NCBI GenBank assembly: GCA_902562645.1
Contig: CACETY010000012.1
Coordinates: forward strand, 1-32,885
Reading direction: 5' to 3'
Origin: an uncultured Pelagibacteraceae bacterium
GTDB lineage: Bacteria; Pseudomonadota; Alphaproteobacteria; Pelagibacterales; Pelagibacteraceae
Length of the DNA stretch: 32,885 nucleotides
Shown in pieces: positions 18,523 to 26,279 of the stretch. Position 1 is the first letter of the stretch. The number at the start of each line of letters is the position of its first letter. The position numbers and the translations under genes were made by a program. The notes beneath the pieces were generated by a model. That model made no database searches. It worked only from the letters and a program-made list of their open reading frames with translations, and had not been told where the DNA came from.

Positions 18523-19555
18523 TATTTTAAGACCACTAATTTTTAAATTTAGCCCTGAAGTAGCTCATTCACTAGCAATAAAAGCACTAAAGTTAAATAA
18601 TATTCCTTACTCAAAACCCAAAGATAATCATATTTTAGAAACAACTTTTTGTGGAAAAAAATTATCTTCACCAATTGGTGTTGCTGCTGGGTTTGATAAA
18701 AATGCTGAAGTATACAATCCTCTCTTTAATCTTGGATTTGGTTTTGTTGAAGTAGGGACAATCACTCCAAAGCCTCAATTTGGTAACCCTAAACCAAGAG
18801 TTTTTAGACTTGAAGAAGATGAAGCTCTTATAAATAGATTAGGTTTTAATAATTCTGGTTCAGAACAAATTAGCAAGAGAATTAAGGAAAATAATAAAAA
18901 AGGTTTTTTAGGAATAAATATTGGACCAAACAAAGACTCAACGAATAGAATCGATGATTATTTAATTTGTTTTCGTAAATTTTATAATTTAGCTGATTAT
19001 ATAACAATAAATATCTCCTCACCAAATACAGAAAATTTAAGAGACTTTCATAACCAGAATGAACTAAATTCCCTGATTGATAAACTAAAAAATGAAAAAA
19101 AAGATTTAAATTCAAACATTCCACTAGCAATAAAAGTCTCACCTGATCTTAATGACGATCAAATTAATGGAGTTTCTAAGATCATTATGGAACAAGAAAT
19201 AGGAATCATTATTGTTTCCAATACCACAGACAAAAATAGAGAAAATTTAAAAAATATAAATAAATTAGAAAAGGGTGGGCTGTCAGGCAAACCAATTGAA
19301 AAGATTTCAAACGAGGCAATTTCTAAATTTTACAAAATTCTAAAAGATAAAACAAAGATAATAGGAGTAGGTGGTGTTAGTAATGGACAAGATGCTTTTG
19401 AAAAAATAACTTCTGGTGCAACACTCGTTCAATTGTATACTGGAATGGTTTATAGGGGTCCTCGTATAGCTTCAAAAATAAGTAAAGAATTAATTGATTT
19501 ATTAAAAAATAAAGGGTTTAAAAATGTTTCAGAGGCTATTGGAACTAAAAATTAA
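18515..19555 (+). CDS. pyrD: Dihydroorotate dehydrogenase, class 2 (quinone-dependent)
   Basis: PyrD oxidises dihydroorotate to orotate in pyrimidine synthesis and passes electrons to the membrane quinone pool. The 346-aa protein is the membrane-associated class 2 type: an N-terminal extension (about 1-45, FNILRPLIFKFSPEVAHSLA) precedes the barrel. The FMN-binding region includes GVAAGFDKNAE, VEVGTITPKPQFGNPKPR and INRLGFNN. The class 2 catalytic serine region is NISSPNTENLRDF, and the barrel ends with GVGGVSNGQDAFEKITSGA and QLYTGMVYRGP. It starts within the end of lysK. Confidence 0.97.
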   Translation: MFNILRPLIFKFSPEVAHSLAIKALKLNNIPYSKPKDNHILETTFCGKKLSSPIGVAAGFDKNAEVYNPLFNLGFGFVEVGTITPKPQFGNPKPRVFRLEEDEALINRLGFNNSGSEQISKRIKENNKKGFLGINIGPNKDSTNRIDDYLICFRKFYNLADYITINISSPNTENLRDFHNQNELNSLIDKLKNEKKDLNSNIPLAIKVSPDLNDDQINGVSKIIMEQEIGIIIVSNTTDKNRENLKNINKLEKGGLSGKPIEKISNEAISKFYKILKDKTKIIGVGGVSNGQDAFEKITSGATLVQLYTGMVYRGPRIASKISKELIDLLKNKGFKNVSEAIGTKN

Positions 19556-19557
19556 TC

Positions 19558-19586
19558 TTGACGCGATAAGATTCAGATCCTATACA
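19558..19586 (+). promoter_or_regulatory. Promoter of rpmB
   Basis: TTGACG (19558-19563) and TATACA (19581-19586) are separated by exactly 17 bases, in the 43-base gap between pyrD and rpmB. Transcription would start around 19593, leaving only about 6 bases before the ATG. The rpmB mRNA would therefore have a very short leader with no Shine-Dalgarno. Confidence 0.7.
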
Positions 19587-19598
19587 AGCTGATAATTT

Positions 19599-19880
19599 AT
19601 GTCTAAAAAATGCGAACTTACTGGAAAAATCCCACTCAAGGGTCATAATGTTAGTCATGCTAACAATAAGACTAAAAGAAGATTTCTTCCAAATCTTAAA
19701 AAAGTTAAGTTTAAAAGTGATCTGCTTAAGAGAAGTTTAAGATTAACCGTCTCAAATGCTGGTGTTAGATCAGTAGATAAAAAAGGTAGTTTTGACCAAT
19801 TTCTAATATCAGCTAAGTCTAGAGATTTATCATTAAGACTAAAAAAATTAAAAAAATCCTTAGTTAGTAAATCAGCATAA
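19599..19880 (+). CDS. rpmB: 50S ribosomal protein L28
   Basis: This is L28 (93 aa) of the large ribosomal subunit. The N-terminus CELTGKIPLKGHNVSHANN and the following TKRRFLPNLKKV are characteristic, and the C-terminal half is highly basic. The first Cys of the zinc-type variants is present (residue 5), but the second of the usual pair is not, so a zinc-free form is likely. It has its own promoter upstream and shares one base with the next start (TAATG). Confidence 0.97.
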   Translation: MSKKCELTGKIPLKGHNVSHANNKTKRRFLPNLKKVKFKSDLLKRSLRLTVSNAGVRSVDKKGSFDQFLISAKSRDLSLRLKKLKKSLVSKSA

Positions 19881-20428
19881 TGAATCGAGTATTCCTAACA
19901 CTCTCATTTTTGATGGGATTGGTTGTCTTAGCATCTAATTATTTAGTTCAATTTCCAATTCAATATTATGGTCTTCAAGAAATTCTTACATACGGAGCAT
20001 TCAGTTATCCAGTAGCTTTTTTAATAACTGATCTAGCGAATAGATCTTTTGGTAAATCAGTTGCTAGAAAAATTGTATATATAGGATTTACAATAGGTAT
20101 TTTGTTTACACTAATTTTCTCAACAAATTTTGCAGATTTAATTTCAGTAAGAATAGCAATTGGTTCAGGGACAGCATTCATTATCGCTCAATTACTGGAT
20201 GTACAAATATTTGATCAATTAAGACAAAAAAAATGGTTTATTGCACCACTTGCTTCTTCATTAGTTGGTTCTACCGTTGATACATTTTTATTCTTCTCAA
20301 TTTCATTTTATGGAACAGGAATACCTTGGGTGACACTTTCTTTAGGAGATTTAGCAGTAAAGATTTTTGTAGCTTTAGTAATGTTGATACCTTTTAGATT
20401 ATTATTAGGTACTTTAAAGGCTGCTTAG
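19880..20428 (+). CDS. yhhQ: VUT/YhhQ family membrane protein, probable queuosine precursor transporter
   Basis: This is an integral membrane protein of 182 aa with about five or six hydrophobic segments. It belongs to the VUT (COG1738) family, whose E. coli member YhhQ imports the queuosine precursor preQ0/preQ1. Recognisable family sequences are VLASNYLVQFPIQ (about 16-28), SYPVAFLITDLANRSFGKSVARK (about 42-64), and the LDVQIFDQLRQKKWF and STVDTFLFFSISFYG region (about 106-147). It is coupled to rpmB by a one-base overlap and ends one base from the convergent aguA gene. Substrate specificity is from the family only; no queuosine synthesis genes or preQ1 riboswitch are seen in this window. 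Confidence 0.85.
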   Translation: MNRVFLTLSFLMGLVVLASNYLVQFPIQYYGLQEILTYGAFSYPVAFLITDLANRSFGKSVARKIVYIGFTIGILFTLIFSTNFADLISVRIAIGSGTAFIIAQLLDVQIFDQLRQKKWFIAPLASSLVGSTVDTFLFFSISFYGTGIPWVTLSLGDLAVKIFVALVMLIPFRLLLGTLKAA

Positions 20429-20429
20429 C

Positions 20430-21494
20430 TCAAATTTTTGGCTCTTGTTGTGTCATGCAATGAATTGCTCCAAAGCCCCAAATTAAATCACTACAATCAA
20501 TTGCAATAACTTTTCTTTTTGTAAAAAATTTTCTAAAAATTTTTATAACTTTTTTATCTTCTTTAACATTAAATACTGGAACCAAGACTATTTTATTGCT
20601 TATGAAAAAATTTAAGTAACTCGCTGGAACACGAGTTTTGTCAATTATAACTGGGCTTGGCATAGGGATCTTTATAATTTTAAATTTTTTTCCGTTTTCA
20701 TCAGAACTTTTACTTAATATTTTTAAATTTTCTCTAAGAGACTTGTAATTTTTATCTGATCTATTTTTTTCTTCAGCAATCATAATTGTACTTTTTGAAA
20801 CAAATCTTGCAATATCATCGATATGCCCGTGCGTGTCATCTCCAACAATTCCCTTATTAAGCCAAATAAAATTTTTCGCATTCAAATATTTTGAAAACAG
20901 ATTTTCATAGTCTATTTTTTTGAAGCCTTTATTTCTCTCTTGTTTACTACTTAATAAACACTCTCTTGTTAGCAATATGGAGCCCGATCCATTATTATCA
21001 AATGCACCTCCTTCCATAACTACTCTTTTAAATTTCTTTGAATTCACTTTTTTTGGCAAAATACTCTCAATATTTAAGTAAGTACTAATATGGTTATTGA
21101 TTTTGTTGTCGTTTCTGAAATTTTTATATTTTGACCAGGCATTAAATTTAAAATCAAGCATAGTCTTTTTTCTATTTTTTTTGTTAACCAAAAATATTGG
21201 TCCAGAGTCTCTTAACCAAAGTCTGTCTGTATTAAGTTTATGAAATTTAATGTTAGATATATTACAACCTACTTTTTTTAAATATTTTCTTGTGGTATCA
21301 ATACTTTTATTATTATTGACTAATAAATCTATTCTTTGATGTTTTGTTAAATATTTGATTATTTTTCCAACTACATTTGGAATCTTTTCAAATAATCCAG
21401 GCCAGTCATTTTTATTATGAGGCCAAGCCATCCAAACTGATTTTTGAGGCTCCCATTCTGCTGGCATTCTAAATTCATTTATTTTTTTATTCAT
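20430..21494 (-). CDS. aguA: Agmatine deiminase
   Basis: AguA hydrolyses agmatine to N-carbamoylputrescine and ammonia. This 354-aa member of the guanidino-modifying (PAD) superfamily begins FRMPAEWEPQKSVWMAWPH. It has RLWLRDSGP at 91-99, MEGGAFDNNGSGS at 160-172, GDDTHGHIDDIARF at 218-231 with the active-site His224 and neighbouring acids, and the nucleophile Cys346 in GAIHCMTQQEP near the C-terminus, so it looks fully active. Its start overlaps the end of aguB by 8 bases, and it is last in the polyamine operon. Agmatine itself would have to come from an arginine decarboxylase elsewhere or from uptake; none is visible here. Confidence 0.96.
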   Translation of the reverse strand: MNKKINEFRMPAEWEPQKSVWMAWPHNKNDWPGLFEKIPNVVGKIIKYLTKHQRIDLLVNNNKSIDTTRKYLKKVGCNISNIKFHKLNTDRLWLRDSGPIFLVNKKNRKKTMLDFKFNAWSKYKNFRNDNKINNHISTYLNIESILPKKVNSKKFKRVVMEGGAFDNNGSGSILLTRECLLSSKQERNKGFKKIDYENLFSKYLNAKNFIWLNKGIVGDDTHGHIDDIARFVSKSTIMIAEEKNRSDKNYKSLRENLKILSKSSDENGKKFKIIKIPMPSPVIIDKTRVPASYLNFFISNKIVLVPVFNVKEDKKVIKIFRKFFTKRKVIAIDCSDLIWGFGAIHCMTQQEPKI

Positions 21495-22368
21495 CTTCAG
21501 GATTTTTGAGAATATCTTTGTAAAATTCAGTTCTTCTGTCTCTTAAAAAAGGCCAGTGCTGTCTAGCAGTATCTATTTTTTTATAATCTATTTCACAAAC
21601 CAATATATCCTCTTTTTTGTTTCCTGCTTTTGCAATTACTTTTCCGCTCGGATCTATCACCATTGAATTACCCCAAAATTCAATTTTTTTCCTACCTTTT
21701 GTTTCTATCCCAACTCTATTTATAGCAGCCACATATGTCCCATTAGCAATAGCATGAGATTTTTGCATTGTGATCCATGAATCTAATTGAGATTTTCCAA
21801 ACTTTCTTTTTTCTTTTGGATGCCATCCAATAGCAGTAGGATAAAAAATAATTTGAGCTCCTTTTAAAGCTGTTAATCTAGCTGCTTCAGGGAACCATTG
21901 ATCCCAACATATAAGAGGACCTATCTTTCCAAATTTTGTCTTAACACTTTTAAATCCGAGATCTCCAGGACTGAAATAAAATTTTTCATAATAGCCTGGG
22001 TCATCAGGTATATGCATCTTACGATATTTAGACAAAATATTTCCATTTTCATTAATAATAATGCTAGTGTTATGATAAAATCCAGATGTTTTTTTTTCAA
22101 ACATCGTTATATTTAATACAACACCAAGCTCCTTTGCTAAATCACAAAATATTCTAGAGGTTGTTCCTGGAATTTTTTCTGCCAATTTAAAGTTTGAATG
22201 ACTTTCTGTTTGGCAAAAATAATTAGACAAAAACAGCTCTGGAAGACATATTATTTTTGCCTTTTTTTTTGCAGCTTTTTTAATATTTTTTATAGCTAAA
22301 TTAATATTAGATTGAATTGTACCTAAAGATTTACTTTGTATTAAACCGATTTTGATTTTTTTGATCAT
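21487..22368 (-). CDS. aguB: N-carbamoylputrescine amidase
   Basis: AguB (293 aa) is a nitrilase-superfamily amidohydrolase converting N-carbamoylputrescine to putrescine, carbon dioxide and ammonia. The catalytic triad is present: Glu44 in CLPELFLSNYF, Lys117 in YRKMHIPDDPGYYEK and Cys154 in GPLICWDQWFPEAAR. The DDPGYYEKFYFSPGD segment is characteristic of AguB rather than of other nitrilases. It lies 3 bases after the DHS-like gene and overlaps aguA by 8 bases, so the agmatine-to-putrescine pair is coupled. Confidence 0.96.
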   Translation of the reverse strand: MIKKIKIGLIQSKSLGTIQSNINLAIKNIKKAAKKKAKIICLPELFLSNYFCQTESHSNFKLAEKIPGTTSRIFCDLAKELGVVLNITMFEKKTSGFYHNTSIIINENGNILSKYRKMHIPDDPGYYEKFYFSPGDLGFKSVKTKFGKIGPLICWDQWFPEAARLTALKGAQIIFYPTAIGWHPKEKRKFGKSQLDSWITMQKSHAIANGTYVAAINRVGIETKGRKKIEFWGNSMVIDPSGKVIAKAGNKKEDILVCEIDYKKIDTARQHWPFLRDRRTEFYKDILKNPEDE

Positions 22369-22371
22369 TAA

Positions 22372-23412
22372 TCAAAATATCTTGGAAAAATTTTTTCTCT
22401 CTCTATTTTTCCATTCACCTTTATGATAGGCGTCACTTGCTATTAAGGGTAATACACTTGTTGCCTCTGCAAAAACCATTTGCTCTTTGGTTATGTCTAC
22501 TTTACCCCATGAGCTTGCCTCTTTTAATGTTGAGCTACTGCATGCTCCATCTCTAGAATCAGCAACTGTTATTTGAATAGCATATTTATGCATATCTACA
22601 TTTTTACCTAAAAGTTCAGCACATATTACAGTGTCTTGAATAAAATTTTTTGGTACACCTCCTCCAATCATAAAAAGCCCTGAACCTTTGGATTTTATTT
22701 TAATTTCAGTTAATTCTCTAAACTCTCTTATTGAGTCAATTGTAATATGATTTTTTGGGTTTCTTTCTTGGTGCATTACAAGTCCAAATCCAGCACTTGA
22801 ATCAGTAAATGCTGGACAGAAAATTGGAACATTGTTGTCATAGGCAACTTCTATTAATGAGCCTTTCTTTTTTGCATTAGTTTTAAGATATTTGCCAATC
22901 TCTTTTATAAATTCTCTTGATGTATAACTTTTAGGCTCCAATTGATCTGCAATTTCCCCGATGGTTTTATCGCACATCTGAAGCTCTTCCTCATCAATGT
23001 AAGTATCATATATTCTATCAACGTAGTTATTTCTTAACTCTGTATCATCTTGATACTGTGATCCCTGATAATGCTTAAAACCAAGTGCCTCAAAGAAATC
23101 CATATCAATAATTGAAGCCCCAGTAGCTACTATTGCATCAACCATATTATATTTAACTAAATCTCTATAAATATGCATACATCCAGCAGCAGAAGTTGAT
23201 CCTGCAAGTGTTAAAAAGATTGTGCAATCTTTATCTTTTATCATTTCATTATAAATATTTGCTGCATTTGCAGTCTCTCTTGAAACGAAAGACATTTTTT
23301 CCATTGAAGAGACGATTTTTCTAGCGTCAAAAGAAGTTATATCAATATGCTCTACCTCTTTACTAAGTAAATCACTTTTTCTGTTACTTGATTGGTTTTT
23401 ATTATCTGACAT
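22372..23412 (-). CDS. Deoxyhypusine synthase-like protein, probable polyamine aminoalkyltransferase
   Basis: This 346-aa protein belongs to the deoxyhypusine synthase (DHS) family, NAD-dependent enzymes that move an aminobutyl group from spermidine onto a lysine. Family hallmarks are TLAGSTSAAGCMHIYRDLV (about 68-86), VDAIVATGAS, PAFTDSS (about 200-206), GGGVPKN (250-256) and EASSWGK (298-304), with Lys304 aligned to the catalytic lysine of human DHS. Bacteria lack the eIF5A substrate, and the neighbours are all polyamine enzymes, so it probably makes a polyamine such as homospermidine. By my alignment from memory, residues that hold spermidine in human DHS (Asp243, His288, Asp316) are Phe209, Asn256 and Cys291 here, while Glu298 and Trp302 are kept. 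It shares one base with the decarboxylase stop and is 3 bases before aguB. Confidence 0.88.
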   Translation of the reverse strand: MSDNKNQSSNRKSDLLSKEVEHIDITSFDARKIVSSMEKMSFVSRETANAANIYNEMIKDKDCTIFLTLAGSTSAAGCMHIYRDLVKYNMVDAIVATGASIIDMDFFEALGFKHYQGSQYQDDTELRNNYVDRIYDTYIDEEELQMCDKTIGEIADQLEPKSYTSREFIKEIGKYLKTNAKKKGSLIEVAYDNNVPIFCPAFTDSSAGFGLVMHQERNPKNHITIDSIREFRELTEIKIKSKGSGLFMIGGGVPKNFIQDTVICAELLGKNVDMHKYAIQITVADSRDGACSSSTLKEASSWGKVDITKEQMVFAEATSVLPLIASDAYHKGEWKNRERKNFSKIF

Positions 23413-24590
23413 TAAGCAACAAGAAACTCTTTATTTGCTTCTTTGTCATACATCGTCATGATTGGATTATCCTCAACTTCGTAAATATCATCTGAGTAAA
23501 ATCCATTAAAATTAGTTCTAAAAGTTAATCCATACGCACCAAGCTGTCCTAATTCTATATAGTCTTTTTCTTTAATGTTATTGGGTAAAATAAAAGGACC
23601 TTTCATATAATCCATACTATCACAGGTTGGACCATAGAAATCAAATGACGTTAATTTCTTTGAGATTATTCTTCCATCAGTTATCATTTTAGATGGGTAA
23701 ACTATGTTAGGAACACCTGCATCAAACAAAGTTCCATACGTACCATCGTTTACATAAAGTTTCTGTTTTTTTCTTAAATCAACTCTTACAATTGTTGAGC
23801 CACTTTCTGCAACAATTGCTCTTCCAGGTTCGCATATAATTTCTGGAAGCTTATCTAATTTTAAATTATTTAAACCTTTTTTAATTTCATCAAAATAACT
23901 TTCTAAAGATTGAGGAATAAGATCAGGGTAAATAGTTGGAAAGCCTCCTCCAACGTTAATTACATCTGGAATAATTTTAGTTTTTTTAATTATATTACCT
24001 ATTTCAAAAATTCCTTTTGAATAAGATATTGGGTGCATACATTGTGAACCAACATGAAAACTAAGTCCAATTTTTTTAGAATATTGTTTTGTTAATCTAA
24101 GCAATCCTGTTGCTTCAGTATTAATTGCGCCAAATTTTTTTGATAAATCAATTTCTGCATGTTCATTAGATACAGACACTCTAACAAATAACTCTAAGTC
24201 TTTAGCGTAATTTGTACTTTCTAAAATTTTTATTAATTCATCTTTAGTATCCAAAGAAAAGGCCTTAACATTATATTTGAAATAAGCCTCTTTAATGCTT
24301 TCTCTACTTTTAACTGTATGCATATAAGAACAATTTGCATTTGGACTTATTTTTCTAATAGCCTCTATTTCTTTAATAGATGCCACATCAAAACGATTAA
24401 TCCCACTTTCAACAATAGTTTTAAGAACTACTGGATGAGGGTTGGTTTTTAACGCATAAAGTATTTTTCCAGGGAAATTTTTTTGAAAGTATTTAGAAGC
24501 CAATTTGATTGACTTTTTTCTAATACAATAAACAGGTCCTGTCGGTCTCAGTTGATTAACTAATTCCTCAACTGACTTAAATTTTTGCAT
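23412..24590 (-). CDS. Ornithine decarboxylase-like enzyme (PLP, fold type III, group IV)
   Basis: This is a 392-aa alanine-racemase-fold decarboxylase. The PLP lysine is Lys48 in YALKTNPHP. Other active-site parts are FDVASIKEIE, His179 in SFHVGSQ, INVGGGFP (about 211-218), CEPGRA (about 253-258), and the subunit-crossing Cys323-Asp324 in GPTCDSMDY. The CDSMD motif and DGTYGTLFDA fit ornithine (or ornithine/lysine) decarboxylase rather than diaminopimelate decarboxylase (usually CESGD) or the much longer SpeA arginine decarboxylase. It would supply putrescine from ornithine. It heads the polyamine operon, with AGGTGCAG ahead of its ATG as ribosome binding site, preceded by a structured leader. 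Related names are speC/odc; I leave the symbol open. Confidence 0.88.
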   Translation of the reverse strand: MQKFKSVEELVNQLRPTGPVYCIRKKSIKLASKYFQKNFPGKILYALKTNPHPVVLKTIVESGINRFDVASIKEIEAIRKISPNANCSYMHTVKSRESIKEAYFKYNVKAFSLDTKDELIKILESTNYAKDLELFVRVSVSNEHAEIDLSKKFGAINTEATGLLRLTKQYSKKIGLSFHVGSQCMHPISYSKGIFEIGNIIKKTKIIPDVINVGGGFPTIYPDLIPQSLESYFDEIKKGLNNLKLDKLPEIICEPGRAIVAESGSTIVRVDLRKKQKLYVNDGTYGTLFDAGVPNIVYPSKMITDGRIISKKLTSFDFYGPTCDSMDYMKGPFILPNNIKEKDYIELGQLGAYGLTFRTNFNGFYSDDIYEVEDNPIMTMYDKEANKEFLVA

Positions 24591-24666
24591 ATCTGCACCT
24601 CTAAAAAAAATTTACAAAAAAAACCTGCATATCACGTATGCAGATTTCATAAATGCAGCATTTATG
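24591..24666 (-). promoter_or_regulatory. Structured leader (attenuator-like) of the polyamine operon
   Basis: Read on the minus strand, two perfect hairpins lie in the 76 bases before the ATG. The first is CATAAATG-CTG-CATTTATG (24666-24648, 8-bp stem). The second is CTGCATA-CGTGA-TATGCAG (24643-24625, 7-bp stem), followed by G and eight T residues (24623-24616), which looks like an intrinsic terminator. The 5' arm of the second hairpin, ATCTGCA (24645-24639), is also perfectly complementary to TGCAGAT (24597-24591), which overlaps the Shine-Dalgarno AGGTGCAG. Termination and ribosome-site pairing are thus alternatives. Alphaproteobacterial ornithine decarboxylase genes are known to carry the speF RNA motif; I cannot confirm that this is a member. 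Confidence 0.68.
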
Positions 24667-24734
24667 GGAAATAATTAATAATGTAAAGTAAATAATGCTA
24701 TTGAAATATTAAAATTCACTTCCATATAAGGGCT

Positions 24735-25298
24735 ATGATTAACCAACCAACACTAAAAAAACTGACTGATTTTGAGGATAAATCGCTTTTAATAGTAGAT
24801 GATGACAATCCATTTAGACAAAGATTGGCTAGAGCGATGGAAAAAAAAGGTTTTATAGTTACACAAGCTGAGAGTGTAAAAATTGGTATTGATACCGTAA
24901 AATCAAAAAGCCCTGCATTTGCTGTTGTTGATCTTAGATTGAATGATGGGAATGGACTAGAGGTAGTAAAAGAAATCCAAAAGGGAAACCTTAAAAGTAG
25001 AATTATTATGTTAACTGGATATGGTAATATCCCAACAGCAGTTGCTGCAATTAAAGAGGGAGCAATTGACTATATTGCTAAGCCAGCGGATGCAGATGAT
25101 GTTGAAAAAGCACTTTTGGCTGATCCAAATCAAAAACCAGCGCCACCTGAAAATCCTATGTCTGCGGATAGAGTAAAATGGGAGCACATACACAGAGTTT
25201 TTGAGTTATGTAATAGAAATGTCTCTGAAACTGCAAGAAGATTAAAAATGCATAGAAGAACTCTTCAAAGAATACTGTCTAAAAGATCTCCTAGATAA
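24735..25298 (+). CDS. regA: Response regulator of the RegA/PrrA/ActR family
   Basis: This two-domain response regulator (187 aa) has a receiver domain at about 16-125 and a Fis-type helix-turn-helix at about 148-184. The acidic pair is Asp22-Asp23, the phosphorylation site is Asp66 in VVDLRLNDG, and Lys116 is in the canonical Lys-Pro. The C-terminal ETARRLKMHRRTLQRIL is nearly identical to the DNA-binding helix of RegA/ActR regulators, which respond to redox state in alphaproteobacteria. The usual partners regB (kinase) and senC are not next to it. It is divergent from the polyamine operon, with only 144 bases between the two. TATAAG at 24725-24730 just before the ATG could be a -10, which would make the mRNA leaderless; this is uncertain. 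Confidence 0.93.
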   Translation: MINQPTLKKLTDFEDKSLLIVDDDNPFRQRLARAMEKKGFIVTQAESVKIGIDTVKSKSPAFAVVDLRLNDGNGLEVVKEIQKGNLKSRIIMLTGYGNIPTAVAAIKEGAIDYIAKPADADDVEKALLADPNQKPAPPENPMSADRVKWEHIHRVFELCNRNVSETARRLKMHRRTLQRILSKRSPR

Positions 25299-25299
25299 T

Positions 25300-26229
25300 T
25301 CAATTTTTTGTAAGTCTTAAAAATACATCCTCAAGATCTCCGTCATCTGTTGAAATATCTTGTATTTTTATATCTTGTTTTTTAATTTCTGAGATTATTG
25401 AATCTATGCTTAGTTTACTCTTCTCATATGATAAAACTAACTTGTTTTCGACATTTGAAATAATTTTTAATGACTCAAAAGCTTCTTCGTTAATATTAGT
25501 ATTTTTATCTGTGGTGACATACACAATTTTTGTTTGAATTCTCTCTAAGAGATTTTTAGTAGTGTCCAATGCTACTAACTTACCTCCACTTAGAATGCCA
25601 ATCCTATCACACATTTTTTCAGCTTCCTCAAGGTAATGAGTTGTAAGTATTGTTGTTACCCCTTGTTTATTCAGAGATTTTACATTTTCCCATAATGTAT
25701 TTCTAAGCTCCACATCAACTCCTGCGGTGGGTTCGTCTAAAATTATAATTGGAGGCTGATGCACCATCGCTTTTGCTACAAGTAATCTTCTCTTCATACC
25801 ACCAGATAGGGCTCTAGCATAACTGTCAGCTTGTTCCTCTAATGATACTAACTTCAGTATAGTATCTGTAATTCTATCTTTTTCTTTAATTCCATATAGT
25901 CCTGCTTGAAGCTCTAGGAGTTTCCTAGGACTAAAAAATGGATCAAAGTTCACCTCTTGTGGAACAATGCCAATAGAGGCTCTAACTTGTCTAGGATTTT
26001 TATCTAAGTTAAACCCCCAAACATTTACTTCACCACCAGTTTTTACAACTGATCCACCTAATATGTTTATAAATGTACTTTTTCCGGCACCATTTGGTCC
26101 CAATAGTCCAAAAATTTCACCTTCTTTCACTTCTAAGTTTAAATTATCAAGCGCATGAGTTTGTTTAGAACCGTTTTTTGAATAAACTTTATTCAAGTTT
26201 TTAACAGTTAATACGTTTTTTTTATTCAT
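25300..26229 (-). CDS. ABC transporter ATP-binding protein (ABC-2/CcmA type)
   Basis: This 309-aa ABC ATPase is of the drug/polysaccharide export (ABC-2) class. Walker A is GPNGAGKST at 44-52, the Q-loop is VPQEVNFDPF at about 89-98, the signature LSGGMKRR is at 141-148, and Walker B ILDEP with the catalytic glutamate ends near 167. TTHYLEEAE contains the switch histidine. Residues about 220-309 form the variable regulatory tail typical of this class. It is a single gene between divergent polA and convergent regA (one-base gap), with no permease next to it, so its membrane partner and substrate are unknown. Confidence 0.9.
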   Translation of the reverse strand: MNKKNVLTVKNLNKVYSKNGSKQTHALDNLNLEVKEGEIFGLLGPNGAGKSTFINILGGSVVKTGGEVNVWGFNLDKNPRQVRASIGIVPQEVNFDPFFSPRKLLELQAGLYGIKEKDRITDTILKLVSLEEQADSYARALSGGMKRRLLVAKAMVHQPPIIILDEPTAGVDVELRNTLWENVKSLNKQGVTTILTTHYLEEAEKMCDRIGILSGGKLVALDTTKNLLERIQTKIVYVTTDKNTNINEEAFESLKIISNVENKLVLSYEKSKLSIDSIISEIKKQDIKIQDISTDDGDLEDVFLRLTKN

Positions 26230-26279
26230 ATGAGGGCATACATTTATTACATTTATAAAAATTAAGATATCATTACATT

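Noticed and set aside
24625..24666. The two palindromes as operators for the divergent RegA regulator
   Set aside because: They do not resemble the GC-rich RegA-type recognition pattern known from relatives, and their order with a U-run and ribosome-site complement fits RNA structure on the minus strand better. Not excluded by experiment.
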